Program-made: the position numbers and the translations under genes
Notes under the pieces: model-generated
Databases searched by the model: none
What the model was told of the DNA's origin: nothing
Seen by the model: the letters and a program-made list of their open reading frames with translations, nothing else
In this document: positions 25,853 through 34,162 of the stretch, in pieces
How positions within the stretch are numbered: the first letter of the stretch is position 1
Layout of the letters: the number at the start of each line of letters is the position of its first letter
Assembly: GCA_945952465.1 (NCBI GenBank)
Contig: CAMFIB010000002.1
Span: 124,001-188,000 of the forward strand
Direction: 5' to 3'
DNA from: an uncultured Pseudomonadota bacterium
Lineage (GTDB): Bacteria; Pseudomonadota; Gammaproteobacteria; Burkholderiales; Burkholderiaceae_C
DNA: 64,000 nucleotides

Positions 25853-26728
25853 TCAGGCGGCCTTGCGCCGCCGGGCCGGCGAGGGCGCCCGTTTTGCGGC
25901 GGCCTTTTTCGCCGCTGGCGCGTGGCCCTTGGCGTTGCCGCGCAGGCTCTGGCGCAGCAGTTCCGTGAGCTGCACCACGTTGTCGGCCTGAGCGGCTTCG
26001 GCCGGCGCCTCGGGCTGTTTCACCTGCTCGGTGTCGCCCGCCTTCACGCGGCGCTCGACCAGCGTGCGGATGGCTTCGGCGAAATGGTCGCCGTAGTCGT
26101 CCGGCTGCCATTGGGTCTTCATCTGGCCGATCAACTGGCGCGCGATCTTCAGGTCGGCGTCCTTCAGGCCGGCTGCAGCCTTGCCGACGGCCGGAAAGCT
26201 CAGGTCGTCCGCGCTGCGCACCTCGCTGGCCCAGCGCAGCGTGTTCAGCACCAGCTGGTCATCGCTGGGCACCACGGCCGCCAGATGCTCCTTGGCATGA
26301 AAGACCACCCGCGCGATGCCGATCACGCCTTCCTCCAGCATGGCCTCGCGCAGCAGGGCATAGGCCTTCTGGCCCTTGCCGAGCGGCACCAGAAAATAGG
26401 GGCGCTCCAGGAAGTAGAAGGCCACCTGAGCGGCCGGCACGAAGGCCTCGATCTCGATGGTCTGCGTGCTCTTGGGGTAGGCGGCCTTGATCTCGGCGTC
26501 GGTGAACACCACGTAGTCGCCGTCGTCCTGCTTCACGCCTTTGACGATGTCGTCGGTGCGCACCTCGCGGCCGGTGCGCTTGTTGATGCGCTTGTAGCCC
26601 ACCGGGTCCATCGAGCGCTTGTCGAGCCAGTCGAAATCCACCCCTTTTTCCTGCGACGCCGGGTACACCGACACCGGCACATGGACCAGCCCGAAGCTGA
26701 TGGCGCCTTTCCAGATCACGCGCTGCAT
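25853..26728 (-). CDS. ku: Ku protein, non-homologous end joining
   Basis: Bacterial Ku binds DNA double-strand ends as a homodimer and recruits LigD. The 291-residue product starts MQRVIWKGAISFGLVHVPV, the family N-terminus, and carries the Ku core motifs VGYKRINKRTGREV and PYFLVPLGKGQKAYALL. It ends in a Lys/Ala/Arg-rich tail (KKAAAKRAPSPARRRKAA) typical of proteobacterial Ku proteins and likely to bind DNA. No ligD lies in the window, so the ligase partner must be elsewhere. The gene is transcribed alone on the - strand. Confidence 0.96.
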   Translation of the reverse strand: MQRVIWKGAISFGLVHVPVSVYPASQEKGVDFDWLDKRSMDPVGYKRINKRTGREVRTDDIVKGVKQDDGDYVVFTDAEIKAAYPKSTQTIEIEAFVPAAQVAFYFLERPYFLVPLGKGQKAYALLREAMLEEGVIGIARVVFHAKEHLAAVVPSDDQLVLNTLRWASEVRSADDLSFPAVGKAAAGLKDADLKIARQLIGQMKTQWQPDDYGDHFAEAIRTLVERRVKAGDTEQVKQPEAPAEAAQADNVVQLTELLRQSLRGNAKGHAPAAKKAAAKRAPSPARRRKAA

Positions 26729-26953
26729 GGTGGTTGCTCCCGTGGGGTGAACGGCGACACAGCCGCACGGTCCACTGTGCCGCGCGGGCGCGCCGGGCGG
26801 CAGCGGCGGGCGCCGTGTGGCGCCGTGGGCGGCTTCCTACCCTTGTAACAAATTGTGGCCGTTGTCCTACGCCGCATCGGTGGCCCGCCTACAGCGCGCG
26901 GGCGGCGCGCGCCCTATCGTGGAGGCCGGTTCCAGCTCTTACCGGATGTCACC

Positions 26954-27025
26954 ATGAACGCGCTTTCTCTCGGCATCTTCGTCCTGACCATGGCGTTGAT
27001 GGCGGCCATTGCCTGGCGGCTTTGA
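26954..27025 (+). CDS. Possible 23-residue single-helix membrane peptide
   Basis: A short reading frame MNALSLGIFVLTMALMAAIA ending WRL encodes one hydrophobic helix spanning almost the whole peptide with a terminal Arg, the form of known small membrane proteins. It lies alone in the 380-base space between ku and the FMN reductase gene. The ribosome-binding site is weak (no GGAGG in the 15 bases upstream), so this is a candidate only. Confidence 0.3.
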   Translation: MNALSLGIFVLTMALMAAIAWRL

Positions 27026-27107
27026 TTGAGTCTCCCGCGCGGAGTCTCCCTCGGGCGCACGGCTTTTTGCCGCCGCGCGAAGATGGGGCTTTTCGGAGAG
27101 CAAAACC

Positions 27108-27662
27108 ATGTCCCAACCGATCCGGGTGGCCGTGCTGGTCGGCAGCCTGCGCCGCGATTCATTCAACCGCCAACTCGCCAACGGCCTGGCCCGGCTGGCG
27201 CCCGAGGGCGTGACCTTTCAGCAGCTCGAGATCGGCGACCTGCCGCTCTACAACCAGGACGACGACGCCCACCCCGCTGAATCGGTGCAGCGGCTCAAGC
27301 GCGAGATCGCAGCGGCCCAGGCGGTGCTGTTCGTCACCCCCGAATACAACCGCTCCGTTCCCGGTGTGCTGAAGAACGCCATCGACCACGCCTCGCGGCC
27401 CTACGGCCAGAGCGCGTGGAAGGGCAAGCCGGCGGCGGTGGTGGGCGCGTCGATCGGGGCGATCGGCACCGCGCTCTCGCAGCAGCACCTGCGCAACGTG
27501 CTGGCCTACCTGGACATGCCCACGCTGAACCAGCCCGAGGCCTTCATCCATGCGAAAGAAGGCCTGTTCAACGCCGACGGCAGCATCGGCGACGGCAGCC
27601 GCAAGTTCCTGCAGGGCTGGATGGACCAGTTCGTGGCCTGGGTGCGCCGCCACGCCGGCTGA
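27108..27662 (+). CDS. NAD(P)H-dependent FMN reductase (ChrR/YieF-like)
   Basis: The 184-residue flavodoxin-fold protein belongs to the NADPH-dependent FMN reductase family that includes quinone- and chromate-reducing YieF/ChrR. Signatures are the phosphate-binding loop VGSLRRDSFNRQ at residues 11-22, FVTPEYNRSVPGVLKNAIDHASRP near residue 76, and GASIGAIGT near 113. It is cytosolic and likely protects against quinones or oxidants. GGAGAGCAAAACC precedes the ATG. It is convergent with the secreted-protein gene at 27684. Confidence 0.9.
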   Translation: MSQPIRVAVLVGSLRRDSFNRQLANGLARLAPEGVTFQQLEIGDLPLYNQDDDAHPAESVQRLKREIAAAQAVLFVTPEYNRSVPGVLKNAIDHASRPYGQSAWKGKPAAVVGASIGAIGTALSQQHLRNVLAYLDMPTLNQPEAFIHAKEGLFNADGSIGDGSRKFLQGWMDQFVAWVRRHAG

Positions 27663-27683
27663 GCCGGCGCCGCACGGCCGCGC

Positions 27684-28379
27684 TCAGGGCACGACGTCGA
27701 AGCTCAGCGTGGTGGTGTGCAGCGCCGACTCGTGGACGGTGTCGCCCACCTTGAAGCGGCCGCTGACCTTGGCGCTGATCTCCATCACGTAGCGCGAGGG
27801 GAACAGCCTGGGAAACTCCGGGCTGACCAGCGTGACGCTGCCGTCGGCCGCCGGCGAGAGCGTGCGGCGCCAGCCCGAGGAGGTTTCCACCCGCACCTGG
27901 TTGGCGGGCACGGCCTTGCCCTTGAAGTACAGCCGGAAGGTGGTGCCGTTGGGCTCGGTGGGCACCAGCTCCAGGTCGAGCTGCGGCGTGGTGTCGGTGC
28001 GGCCGTGGCGGGCCAGGTAGAAGACCGGCGCGCCCTGGGCGTCGAGCGCGCGGGCGGTGAAGCGCAGGTCGGGGCCGCCCGCCGTGGGCGTGAACGCCAG
28101 CGCGAAGCCGTCGCCCTGGGGCGTGGCGGGCACGGTCTTGTTGCCGGTGGTGGCCCGCACGTCGGCCAGTGCGCCCGTGACCTTGGGCGTGGTGCCGTCC
28201 AGCGGCGGCAGCAGCGTGCCGTTCAGCACCTGCGAGCCGCCGGCGGTGGGCTCCAGCCACAGGTAGCCGGGCGCGGCCTGGGCCGTTCCGAAGGTGGATA
28301 GCGCTATGAAAAAGAGAGCTACAAAGCGCCATTCGGCGCTGACTTGAGCACGAAAATGCTTGAAAAAAGAGGTGAGCAT
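27684..28379 (-). CDS. Secreted protein of unknown function with repeat-derived signal peptide
   Basis: The 231-residue product has an N-terminal signal (MLTSFFKHFRAQVSAEWRF then VALFFIALSTF, cleavage after AQA). A beta-rich periplasmic domain beginning APGYLWLEP follows. That opening resembles the start of DUF4198-type periplasmic proteins, but the match is short and I leave the family open. The signal-peptide codons (28298-28378) are AT-rich and coincide with dispersed-repeat copy 4 read on the opposite strand to the repeat core. No Shine-Dalgarno is obvious. The gene stands alone between convergent and same-strand neighbours. Confidence 0.7.
   Translation of the reverse strand: MLTSFFKHFRAQVSAEWRFVALFFIALSTFGTAQAAPGYLWLEPTAGGSQVLNGTLLPPLDGTTPKVTGALADVRATTGNKTVPATPQGDGFALAFTPTAGGPDLRFTARALDAQGAPVFYLARHGRTDTTPQLDLELVPTEPNGTTFRLYFKGKAVPANQVRVETSSGWRRTLSPAADGSVTLVSPEFPRLFPSRYVMEISAKVSGRFKVGDTVHESALHTTTLSFDVVP
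28298..28365 (+). repeat. Dispersed AT-rich repeat, copy 4 (signal peptide of secreted protein)
   Basis: This copy reads GCGCTATGAAAAAGAGAGCT, then GCGCCATTC, then the core GGCGCTGACT at 28335-28344, then a CGAAAATGCTTG tail. It is the most complete copy by eye and the best reference for the others. On the - strand it encodes the signal peptide of the gene at 27684-28379, with the core read as Val-Ser-Ala. Confidence 0.75.
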
Positions 28380-28485
28380 CAGAAAAACCCGGCAGCCTGA
28401 AGAAGAAGCGGCTGGCTGGGCGCGCGTGGGGCGCTGGCTGGCTGTGGCGGGATTCTAGGGGCTGGCCGCCACTGGCGGAAGGGTT

Positions 28486-28896
28486 TCAGAGCCGGTCGAA
28501 AGCGGCCTTGCCGGCAGCCGACGCCACCGCGCTGACGAAGGCGCCCCAGGCCATGTCGATCACCGACAGGCCCACCGGCCAGCCGCGCAGCGTGGCGAGG
28601 TTGGTGAAGTCGTAGGTGGCGTAGGCGAAGAAGCCGAACAGCGCGCCGAGCAGCAGCGTGCGGCCCCAGGTGCCGCTGCCGCCGTCGCCGGCCAGCGGCG
28701 TCACCGCGAACAGCATCAGCCCCACGATGTAGATCGCATAGAACAGCACCGCCGCGCCCATGCGGAATTCCGCCGCCATCAGGTGGCCGATGCCCTGCTG
28801 GTACAGCGGCTTGGCGACCGCGCCCAGCCACACGAGATCGATGGCGACCAGCACGACCAGCGCGGCGGCGTAGGCACCGAGGTATTTCATCAGCAT
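28486..28896 (-). CDS. DUF2177 family membrane protein
   Basis: The 136-residue product is a four-helix membrane protein of the DUF2177 family, with DLVWLGAVAKPLYQQGIGHLM near residue 20, VLFYAIYIVGLMLFAV near 55 and FGFFAYATYDFTNLATLRGW near 95. Family function is unknown. The ATG at 28896 (MLMKYLGAY) is chosen because CGGAGCC lies at suitable distance and the longer frame adds non-conserved residues. The gene is not obviously operonic. Confidence 0.85.
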   Translation of the reverse strand: MLMKYLGAYAAALVVLVAIDLVWLGAVAKPLYQQGIGHLMAAEFRMGAAVLFYAIYIVGLMLFAVTPLAGDGGSGTWGRTLLLGALFGFFAYATYDFTNLATLRGWPVGLSVIDMAWGAFVSAVASAAGKAAFDRL

Positions 28897-28939
28897 GGGT
28901 GGGGCTCCGGTTGCATGGGCCACAGCATACGCGGGCAGC

Positions 28940-28964
28940 AAAAAGCCGGGCGCGCGGCCCGGCT
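28940..28964 (-). terminator. Rho-independent terminator (- strand)
   Basis: On the - strand AGCCGGGC, loop CGCGC, GCCCGGCT is followed by a T-run of four or five. It lies about 25 bases beyond the stop of the Gln-rich protein gene. Confidence 0.85.
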
Positions 28965-28987
28965 GTGTTCAGGTGAAGGCGCAGCCC

Positions 28988-29206
28988 TCACTTCTGCTGC
29001 TGGTGGTGCGGGCGCTGGCGCTGCGGGTCCACGTTCTGCTCCACCTGCTGGTGCTGGCCGTGCTGCCCCGGCTGCTGTTGCGGCGTGCTTTGCTGGTGCT
29101 GCTGGCCGGGTTTCTTCTGGCCGAACTGGCTGTCGTGGATGCCGGGCTGGTTGTCCTTGTCCTGTTGCCGCGGCTGGGCGTTCGGGTTGGGCTTGCTGGA
29201 CGACAT
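28988..29206 (-). CDS. Small Gln/His-rich low-complexity protein
   Basis: The 72-residue product (MSSSKPNPNAQPRQQ...) is dominated by Gln, His, Pro and Asn, with no hydrophobic core, signal peptide or Cys, so it is probably disordered. Short motifs GIHDSQFGQKKPGQQ recall small stress-associated proteobacterial proteins, without a known function. AAGGAGCAACGCCC is a strong ribosome-binding site before the ATG at 29206, and a good terminator follows, so this is probably a real single gene despite its composition. Confidence 0.65.
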   Translation of the reverse strand: MSSSKPNPNAQPRQQDKDNQPGIHDSQFGQKKPGQQHQQSTPQQQPGQHGQHQQVEQNVDPQRQRPHHQQQK

Positions 29207-29463
29207 GGGCGTTGCTCCTTCTGCTAAAACGTGTCGGAGGTCCGGCGCAGTGCCGAGCCGAGGTGGCGGGGCCGCGCGCTGGCGAACCCGTCGATGCCAG
29301 TGTGTCCCCGCCGGCCGGCTGCCGGGTGTAGGTTCCACCGGCCGAGCCAGGTAGGCCCCGGCCTACCCCGCAACACCGAGCGGCGACTGTTGCCAAACGA
29401 TGCGGCTGCGCGCGGAACTTCCGTTGCACCGGCCGCATCTCCAACCCCACAAGGAGCATTCCC

Positions 29464-29961
29464 ATGGCCCACCTGATCTCTCGTTCCCTCCTGGCCGGCG
29501 CCGCGCTGCTGGCCGCCTGCGCCGGCGCGAACGCCGCCGCGCTGCATGTGGTCTTCGTGCAGCCCGACACCTACACCGACGCCGGCTACCGCAGCGCACT
29601 GCCCAGCGACAAGGAACGCTCGCAGGTGCGGCAAGACCTCGGCGAGCACCTCGCCAAACTCGCCGAGCGCCTGCTGGCGCCCGACCAGACGCTGAAGATC
29701 GAGGTGCTCGACATCGACCTCGCCGGCCGCATCGACCCCCGCTCCGACCTGCGGGTGGTGACCGACGTGACGCCGCCGCGCATCCGCCTGCGCTACGCGC
29801 TGGCCAGGAACGGCCAGCCGGTGGCCGGCGGCGAGGAGGTGCTGAGCGACCTGAATTTCATGACGCCGGGCAACCGCTATTCCAGCGGCGACCGCCTGCG
29901 CTACGAAAAGGCGCTGCTCGACGCGTGGTTCGAGGCGCGCATCGCGCAGCCGCGCTCCTGA
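29464..29961 (+). CDS. DUF3016 family secreted protein
   Basis: The 165-residue product has a signal peptide (MAHLISRSLLAGAALLAACA, cleavage near NAA). A domain typical of DUF3016 follows: VVFVQPDTYTDAGY near residue 29, LKIEVLDIDLAGRIDP near 75, and SDLNFMTPGNRYSSGDRLRYEKALLDAWF near the C-terminus. Such proteins are periplasmic and of unknown function. AAGGAGCATTCCC precedes the ATG. It is convergent with the helicase gene. Confidence 0.85.
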   Translation: MAHLISRSLLAGAALLAACAGANAAALHVVFVQPDTYTDAGYRSALPSDKERSQVRQDLGEHLAKLAERLLAPDQTLKIEVLDIDLAGRIDPRSDLRVVTDVTPPRIRLRYALARNGQPVAGGEEVLSDLNFMTPGNRYSSGDRLRYEKALLDAWFEARIAQPRS

Positions 29962-29974
29962 GCGGGCGCGGCGC

Positions 29975-32326
29975 TCAGTCCAGCCGCCAGGCCGGCGGCA
30001 GCAGCGCCCGGTAGCGGGCCTGCGTGTAGCGCTCGTCGAGCAGCAGCAGCGTGCCGCTGTCGGTCTCGGTGCGGATGACGCGGCCGGCCGCCTGCACCAC
30101 CTTCTGCAGGCCGGGGTAGAGGTAGACGTAGTCGTGCCCCCGGCCGGCGCCGAACTGCGCGTCGAAGCGGGCGCGGATCGCCTCGTTGCCGCGGTCGAAC
30201 TGCGGAAACCCCAGCGTGGCCACGAAGGCGCCGATCAGCCGGCGGCCCGGCAGGTCGATGCCTTCGCCGAACACGCCGCCCAGCACCGCGAAGCCGATGC
30301 CGCAGCCGTCTTCATGAAAACGCTCAACGAAGCGCTGCCGCGCCGCCTCGTCCATCGTGCGCTCTTGCGACCACGCCGGCACCTGCGCGTGCCGTTCGGC
30401 CAGCCGCTGCCGGGCCGCCAGCGCATAGTCGAAGCTGCTGAAGAAGGCCAGGTAGTTGCCCGGCTCGCGGGCGTACTGCCGCGCCATGGCGTCGACCAGC
30501 GGGCCCAGCGTGGCGGTGCGGTGCGCGCGCTGAGTGGAGATGGGGTGCACGCGCACGCGCAGCCGGTCGGCGTCGAAGGGCGAGGGCACGTCGAGTTGCT
30601 GCGTGTCGTCGGGCAGGCCGAGCAGGTCGCGGTCGAAATCGGCCGGGTGCTGCGTGGCCGAGAACAGCACCAGCGAATCGGCGACCTTCAGGCGCGGCGC
30701 GAGAAAGGGCGCGGGCACCACGTTGCGCAGCGTGAGCCGGCCGCGGGCGGCGTCGGGCTCGGGCAGGTCGATGGCGAGCTGCGCGCTGGCGGGCGGCGTG
30801 CCGGCAGCCGGCAGCGCGGCGGTCTCCAGCTCGCACAGCGAATGCTCGCCGAACACCTCGGCCAGCGCGGCGAAGGCCAGCGTGCGGAAGTAGAACGGCA
30901 GCAGCGCGCCGTGGGCGTCGGCCGGGTGGTCGTTCAGGTGCTCGGCGATGGTGCTGTTGAGGCGCTGCAGCGCGCGCTGCCAGTCTTCGGGCATCTCGTC
31001 CAGCAACTGCCAGTCCACATCCGGCGCGGCGCGGGCCTGCCGCGCGAGCAGCAACTGCCACTGGTTGAGCCAGTCGTCGACCCGCGCGCGGATGGCGGGC
31101 GGCACCACAGGCCGCACCGCCAGCGCGTCGGCTTCGCTCAGGTCGGCGCTGTACATCGCGCAGGCGCGGCTGTAGAGGTTGTGCGCCTCGTCCACCAGCA
31201 CCGACACGCGCCAGCCGAGTTCGGCGGTGAGTGCGTGCAGCACCGCGTGGCGGTCGAACCAGTGGTTGTAGTCGCCGACCACCACGTCGGCCCAGCGCAG
31301 CAGGTCGTGGCCGAGGTAGTAGGGGCACACACCGTGGGCCAGCGCCACGTCGCGCAGGCCGCCGCGGTCCAGCCAGGCCACGCCGGCGGCGGCCTGCCGG
31401 GCGGCGGGCAGGCGGTCGTAGAAGCCGCGCGCCAGCGGGCAGGCCTCGCCGTGGCAGGCCTTGCCGGGGTGCTCGCAGCTCTTGTCCTTGGCCACCAGTT
31501 CCACCACGCGCAGCGGATGGCCGCCGGGGCCGCGCAGCCGCGCCAGCGCGTCGAGCGCCACCTGCCGGCCGGGCGTGCGGGCGGTGAGGTAGAACAGCTT
31601 GTCGGTGCCGCGCGCGGGCATGGCCTTCAGCGCCGGGAACAGCGCGGCCAGCGTCTTGCCGATGCCGGTGGGCGCCTGCACCCGCAGCGTGTGCGACTGC
31701 GTGGCCGCGCGGTACACCGCGCGGGCCATCTCGCGCTGGCCGGGGCGGAAGGCGGGTTGCGGAAAGGCCAGCGTGTCGAGCGCCGCATCGCGCGCGCGGC
31801 GGTGGGCGGCCTCGCGTTCCGCCCACACGGTGTAGCGCTCGCACTGCAGCTCGAAAAACGCGCGCAAGGCCTCGGCGCTGAAGGTTTCGGCCTCGGGGGT
31901 TTCGGTCTGCGAGGCGATGTCGAAGTACACCACCGCCACTTCCACGCTGGCCAGCCCGCGCGTGGCGCACAGCAGCCAGCCGTAGACCTTGGCCTGCGCC
32001 CAGTGCAGCTCGCGGTGGTTGGGCGCAATGGCGTCGGCGCGGCCGCGGTGGGTCTTGATTTCTTCCAGCCGGTTGGCCTCGGGGTCGTAGCCGTCGGCCC
32101 GGCCCGACACGCGCAGCGCGCCGTGCTGGCCTTCCAGCCGCAGTTCGGCCTCGTAGCCCGCGCCCCGGCGGCGGGTGACGGTGAGATGCCCTTCGCGGCC
32201 CTGCTGCGCGGTGGGCGCGGGGGTGAAGCGCAGGTCGAGGTCGCCGCGCTTGGCGGTGAAGGCGCAGAGTTCGCGCACCGCCACGCTGTGGGCCAGCGGT
32301 GGAGGCGGCAGGTCGCGGTGGCCCAT
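29975..32326 (-). CDS. Rad3/DinG-type DNA helicase with N-terminal nuclease-like domain
   Basis: The 783-residue product is a superfamily 2 helicase of the XPD/Rad3 type. After about 190 residues it shows Walker A QAPTGIGKT, a Fe-S-cluster-type set of Cys (KSCEHPGKACHGEACPLA ... GVCPYY), the DEAH box LVDEAHN and motif VI QAAGRVIRTETD near the end. The N-terminal part carries SGRADGYDPEANRLEEIKTHRG, a G-x-x-D ... E-I-K-T pattern like Cas4/RecB-family PD-(D/E)XK nucleases. It probably unwinds damaged or structured DNA, with the nuclease-like part binding or cutting ends. It lies 13 bases after the PEP-mutase-like gene on the same strand. Confidence 0.88.
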   Translation of the reverse strand: MGHRDLPPPPLAHSVAVRELCAFTAKRGDLDLRFTPAPTAQQGREGHLTVTRRRGAGYEAELRLEGQHGALRVSGRADGYDPEANRLEEIKTHRGRADAIAPNHRELHWAQAKVYGWLLCATRGLASVEVAVVYFDIASQTETPEAETFSAEALRAFFELQCERYTVWAEREAAHRRARDAALDTLAFPQPAFRPGQREMARAVYRAATQSHTLRVQAPTGIGKTLAALFPALKAMPARGTDKLFYLTARTPGRQVALDALARLRGPGGHPLRVVELVAKDKSCEHPGKACHGEACPLARGFYDRLPAARQAAAGVAWLDRGGLRDVALAHGVCPYYLGHDLLRWADVVVGDYNHWFDRHAVLHALTAELGWRVSVLVDEAHNLYSRACAMYSADLSEADALAVRPVVPPAIRARVDDWLNQWQLLLARQARAAPDVDWQLLDEMPEDWQRALQRLNSTIAEHLNDHPADAHGALLPFYFRTLAFAALAEVFGEHSLCELETAALPAAGTPPASAQLAIDLPEPDAARGRLTLRNVVPAPFLAPRLKVADSLVLFSATQHPADFDRDLLGLPDDTQQLDVPSPFDADRLRVRVHPISTQRAHRTATLGPLVDAMARQYAREPGNYLAFFSSFDYALAARQRLAERHAQVPAWSQERTMDEAARQRFVERFHEDGCGIGFAVLGGVFGEGIDLPGRRLIGAFVATLGFPQFDRGNEAIRARFDAQFGAGRGHDYVYLYPGLQKVVQAAGRVIRTETDSGTLLLLDERYTQARYRALLPPAWRLD

Positions 32327-32339
32327 GGCCGGAAAGGGC

Positions 32340-33194
32340 TCAGTCGGCGCCGGGTGCGTGCGGCGCGAACAGGCGGTTCAGCTCGGCGCCGGGCACGGCG
32401 CGCGCCGTGTAGCCACAGGTGCCGGCGTCGCGCAGCTCGGTGGCGGCCCGCAGCAGTTCGCCGTAGGCCGCGCGCGCCAGCGAGCCGCCGACGCTGATGC
32501 GGTTGATGCCCAGCCGCCCCAGGTCGCCCGCGTTGAGCGTCATGCCCGGCATGCCCAGCAACACGTTGAGCGGCCGGTCGATTTCGCGGCGCACGGTGGT
32601 CACGTCTTGTTCCGTCACCAGGCCGGGCGCATAGAGCACGTCGGCGCCGGCTTCTTGAAAGGCCTGCAGCCGGGCGATGGTGTCGGCCAGGTCGCGCCGG
32701 CCGATGAAGAAGTTCTCGGCGCGCGCCGTCAGCGTGAAGCGGAAGGGCAGCGCACGGGCCGCCTCCACCGCCGCGCGCACCCGCTCGGTGGCCAGCGCCA
32801 GCGGGTAGGGCGCGTCTTCGGGCCGGCCGCTGTGGTCTTCGATCGAGCCACCGACGATGCCGGTTTCGCCGGCCCGGCGGATCGTGTCGGCCGCGGCCTG
32901 CGGCGTGTCGCCGAAGCCGCAGCCGAGGTCGGCGCTGACCGGCAGATCGGTGGCGGCGGCGATGTCGCGCAGATGGGCCAGCAGTTCGTCGCGCGGGATG
33001 GTGTTGTCGGGCTGGCCGCGCGAGAACGCGTAGCCCGCGCTGGTGCCGGCCAGCGCCTCGAAGCCGAGGTGCCGCAGCAGCCGCGCGCTGCCCACGTCCC
33101 AGGGGTTGGGAATGACGAAGCCGCCCGGCCGCTGGTGCAGCGCGGCGAAGGCGTCGGCTTTCTCGGAAAGGGTGGGGGAAACGGGTGTGTGCAC
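32340..33194 (-). CDS. Isocitrate lyase/PEP mutase superfamily protein
   Basis: The 284-residue product has the (beta/alpha)8 signatures of the PEP mutase/isocitrate lyase superfamily: GGFVIPNPWDVGSARLL near residue 20, AGTSAGYAFSRGQPD, VSADLGCGFGD near 88, VGGSIEDHSG near 115 and LTARAENFF near 158. Members cleave or form C-C or C-P bonds next to a carboxylate; the exact substrate is not predictable. The catalytic-Cys motif of isocitrate lyase is not seen, favouring an oxaloacetate-hydrolase or methylisocitrate-lyase-like activity. A GTG start at 33194 is chosen because the upstream ATG frame adds Arg/Pro-rich sequence with no similarity. Confidence 0.82.
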   Translation of the reverse strand: MHTPVSPTLSEKADAFAALHQRPGGFVIPNPWDVGSARLLRHLGFEALAGTSAGYAFSRGQPDNTIPRDELLAHLRDIAAATDLPVSADLGCGFGDTPQAAADTIRRAGETGIVGGSIEDHSGRPEDAPYPLALATERVRAAVEAARALPFRFTLTARAENFFIGRRDLADTIARLQAFQEAGADVLYAPGLVTEQDVTTVRREIDRPLNVLLGMPGMTLNAGDLGRLGINRISVGGSLARAAYGELLRAATELRDAGTCGYTARAVPGAELNRLFAPHAPGAD

Positions 33195-33294
33195 GGGGCC
33201 TGGCGGGTGGCGCCGTCGGGCCGACGGCCGGCTGGCCCATTCTCGCAGGGCTGCCCGGTGCGGGTGCGGCACCGCGCAGCCCGCCGCCCGCCGT

Positions 33295-33543
33295 TCAGCG
33301 CGGCCGGGCCTCGCCTTCCGTGGGGCGGACGAGGGACTGGACGACGCGGCGCGTGAGCGGCGCAATCAGCAGCACCACCGGAAAAGCCAGCAGCCAGGCC
33401 GTCAGCCAGGCGCCGAGCCAGAGGCTGAGCACGGCCGGCTGGAAGCCGACCGTCTGCAGCGTGCTGACGCCCGACACCAGCAACGACATGAGCCCTGAAA
33501 GAATGAACCCGAACAGAAGGGGCGCGTAGCGTGCGGGGAGCAT
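33295..33543 (-). CDS. DUF2798 family small membrane protein
   Basis: The 82-residue product has two membrane helices (PLLFGFILSGLMSLLVSGV and LSLWLGAWLTAWLLAFPVVLL) and a basic C-terminus, matching DUF2798. Function is unknown. Its start shares one base with the stop of the flavodoxin gene (TGATG), so it is translationally coupled and part of the MerR-controlled operon that begins at 34663. Confidence 0.85.
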   Translation of the reverse strand: MLPARYAPLLFGFILSGLMSLLVSGVSTLQTVGFQPAVLSLWLGAWLTAWLLAFPVVLLIAPLTRRVVQSLVRPTEGEARPR

Positions 33544-34124
33544 CACACCACCTCCTCGGCTTCGGTTTCGACGCGGGTGAGCACCGTTGCGAAGTTGGCG
33601 CCGAATGCCTCGGCGGTTTTCAGGTCGCCCTCGGCCATCGAGGTGTTCGCCGCGGAGTGCCCGCCTTGCGCCATGAGGCCCGTCCAGGATCCGAGGCGGT
33701 TCAGCGACTGCTCGTAGGCCACGCCTTCGCGCCGCTCGGGCAGGAAGGGGTTGCCGACCCAGATCATGCCGTGCTGCATCGAGAAGGTCAGCATGGAGAT
33801 CAGCGTGGTCTGCTTGTCGCCCGAAGGAAGAGACGACACGGTGAATCCCGCGGCGATCTTGCCCTTGAGCTTCTGGGTGCGCCACAGGCCGCCGGTGGCG
33901 TCCATGAACGACTTGAACGTTCCGCTCACGCCGCCGAGGTAGGTGGGTGAGCCCCAGATGAACCCGTCGAACGCGAGCAGGCGTTCGGGGTCTGCGGTCA
34001 GCTCCTGCGCCGGAATGACCTCCACGGTCACGCCGTCGATGCGGCCGGCCCCGACCGCGACCTGCCGCGCCAGGCGTTCGGTGTTGCCCTGGCCGCTGTG
34101 GTAGACGATGGCAATGTTTTTCAT
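33543..34124 (-). CDS. Flavodoxin-family NAD(P)H:quinone oxidoreductase-like protein
   Basis: The 193-residue product is a WrbA/flavodoxin-like FMN protein: IVYHSGQGNTERLARQV at residues 6-22 binds the FMN phosphate, and FIWGSPTYLGGVSGTFKSFMDA near residue 57 packs on the flavin. It is likely to reduce quinones or other electrophiles by two electrons. It is the middle gene of a three-gene unit (DUF2938, flavodoxin, DUF2798) preceded by a promoter with a MerR-type 19-bp spacer and dyad, so induction by an electrophile or redox signal is plausible. Confidence 0.88.
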   Translation of the reverse strand: MKNIAIVYHSGQGNTERLARQVAVGAGRIDGVTVEVIPAQELTADPERLLAFDGFIWGSPTYLGGVSGTFKSFMDATGGLWRTQKLKGKIAAGFTVSSLPSGDKQTTLISMLTFSMQHGMIWVGNPFLPERREGVAYEQSLNRLGSWTGLMAQGGHSAANTSMAEGDLKTAEAFGANFATVLTRVETEAEEVV

Positions 34125-34162
34125 GGTGACGACTCCTTGGTGATGACGGTTGGAAAAGGGGC

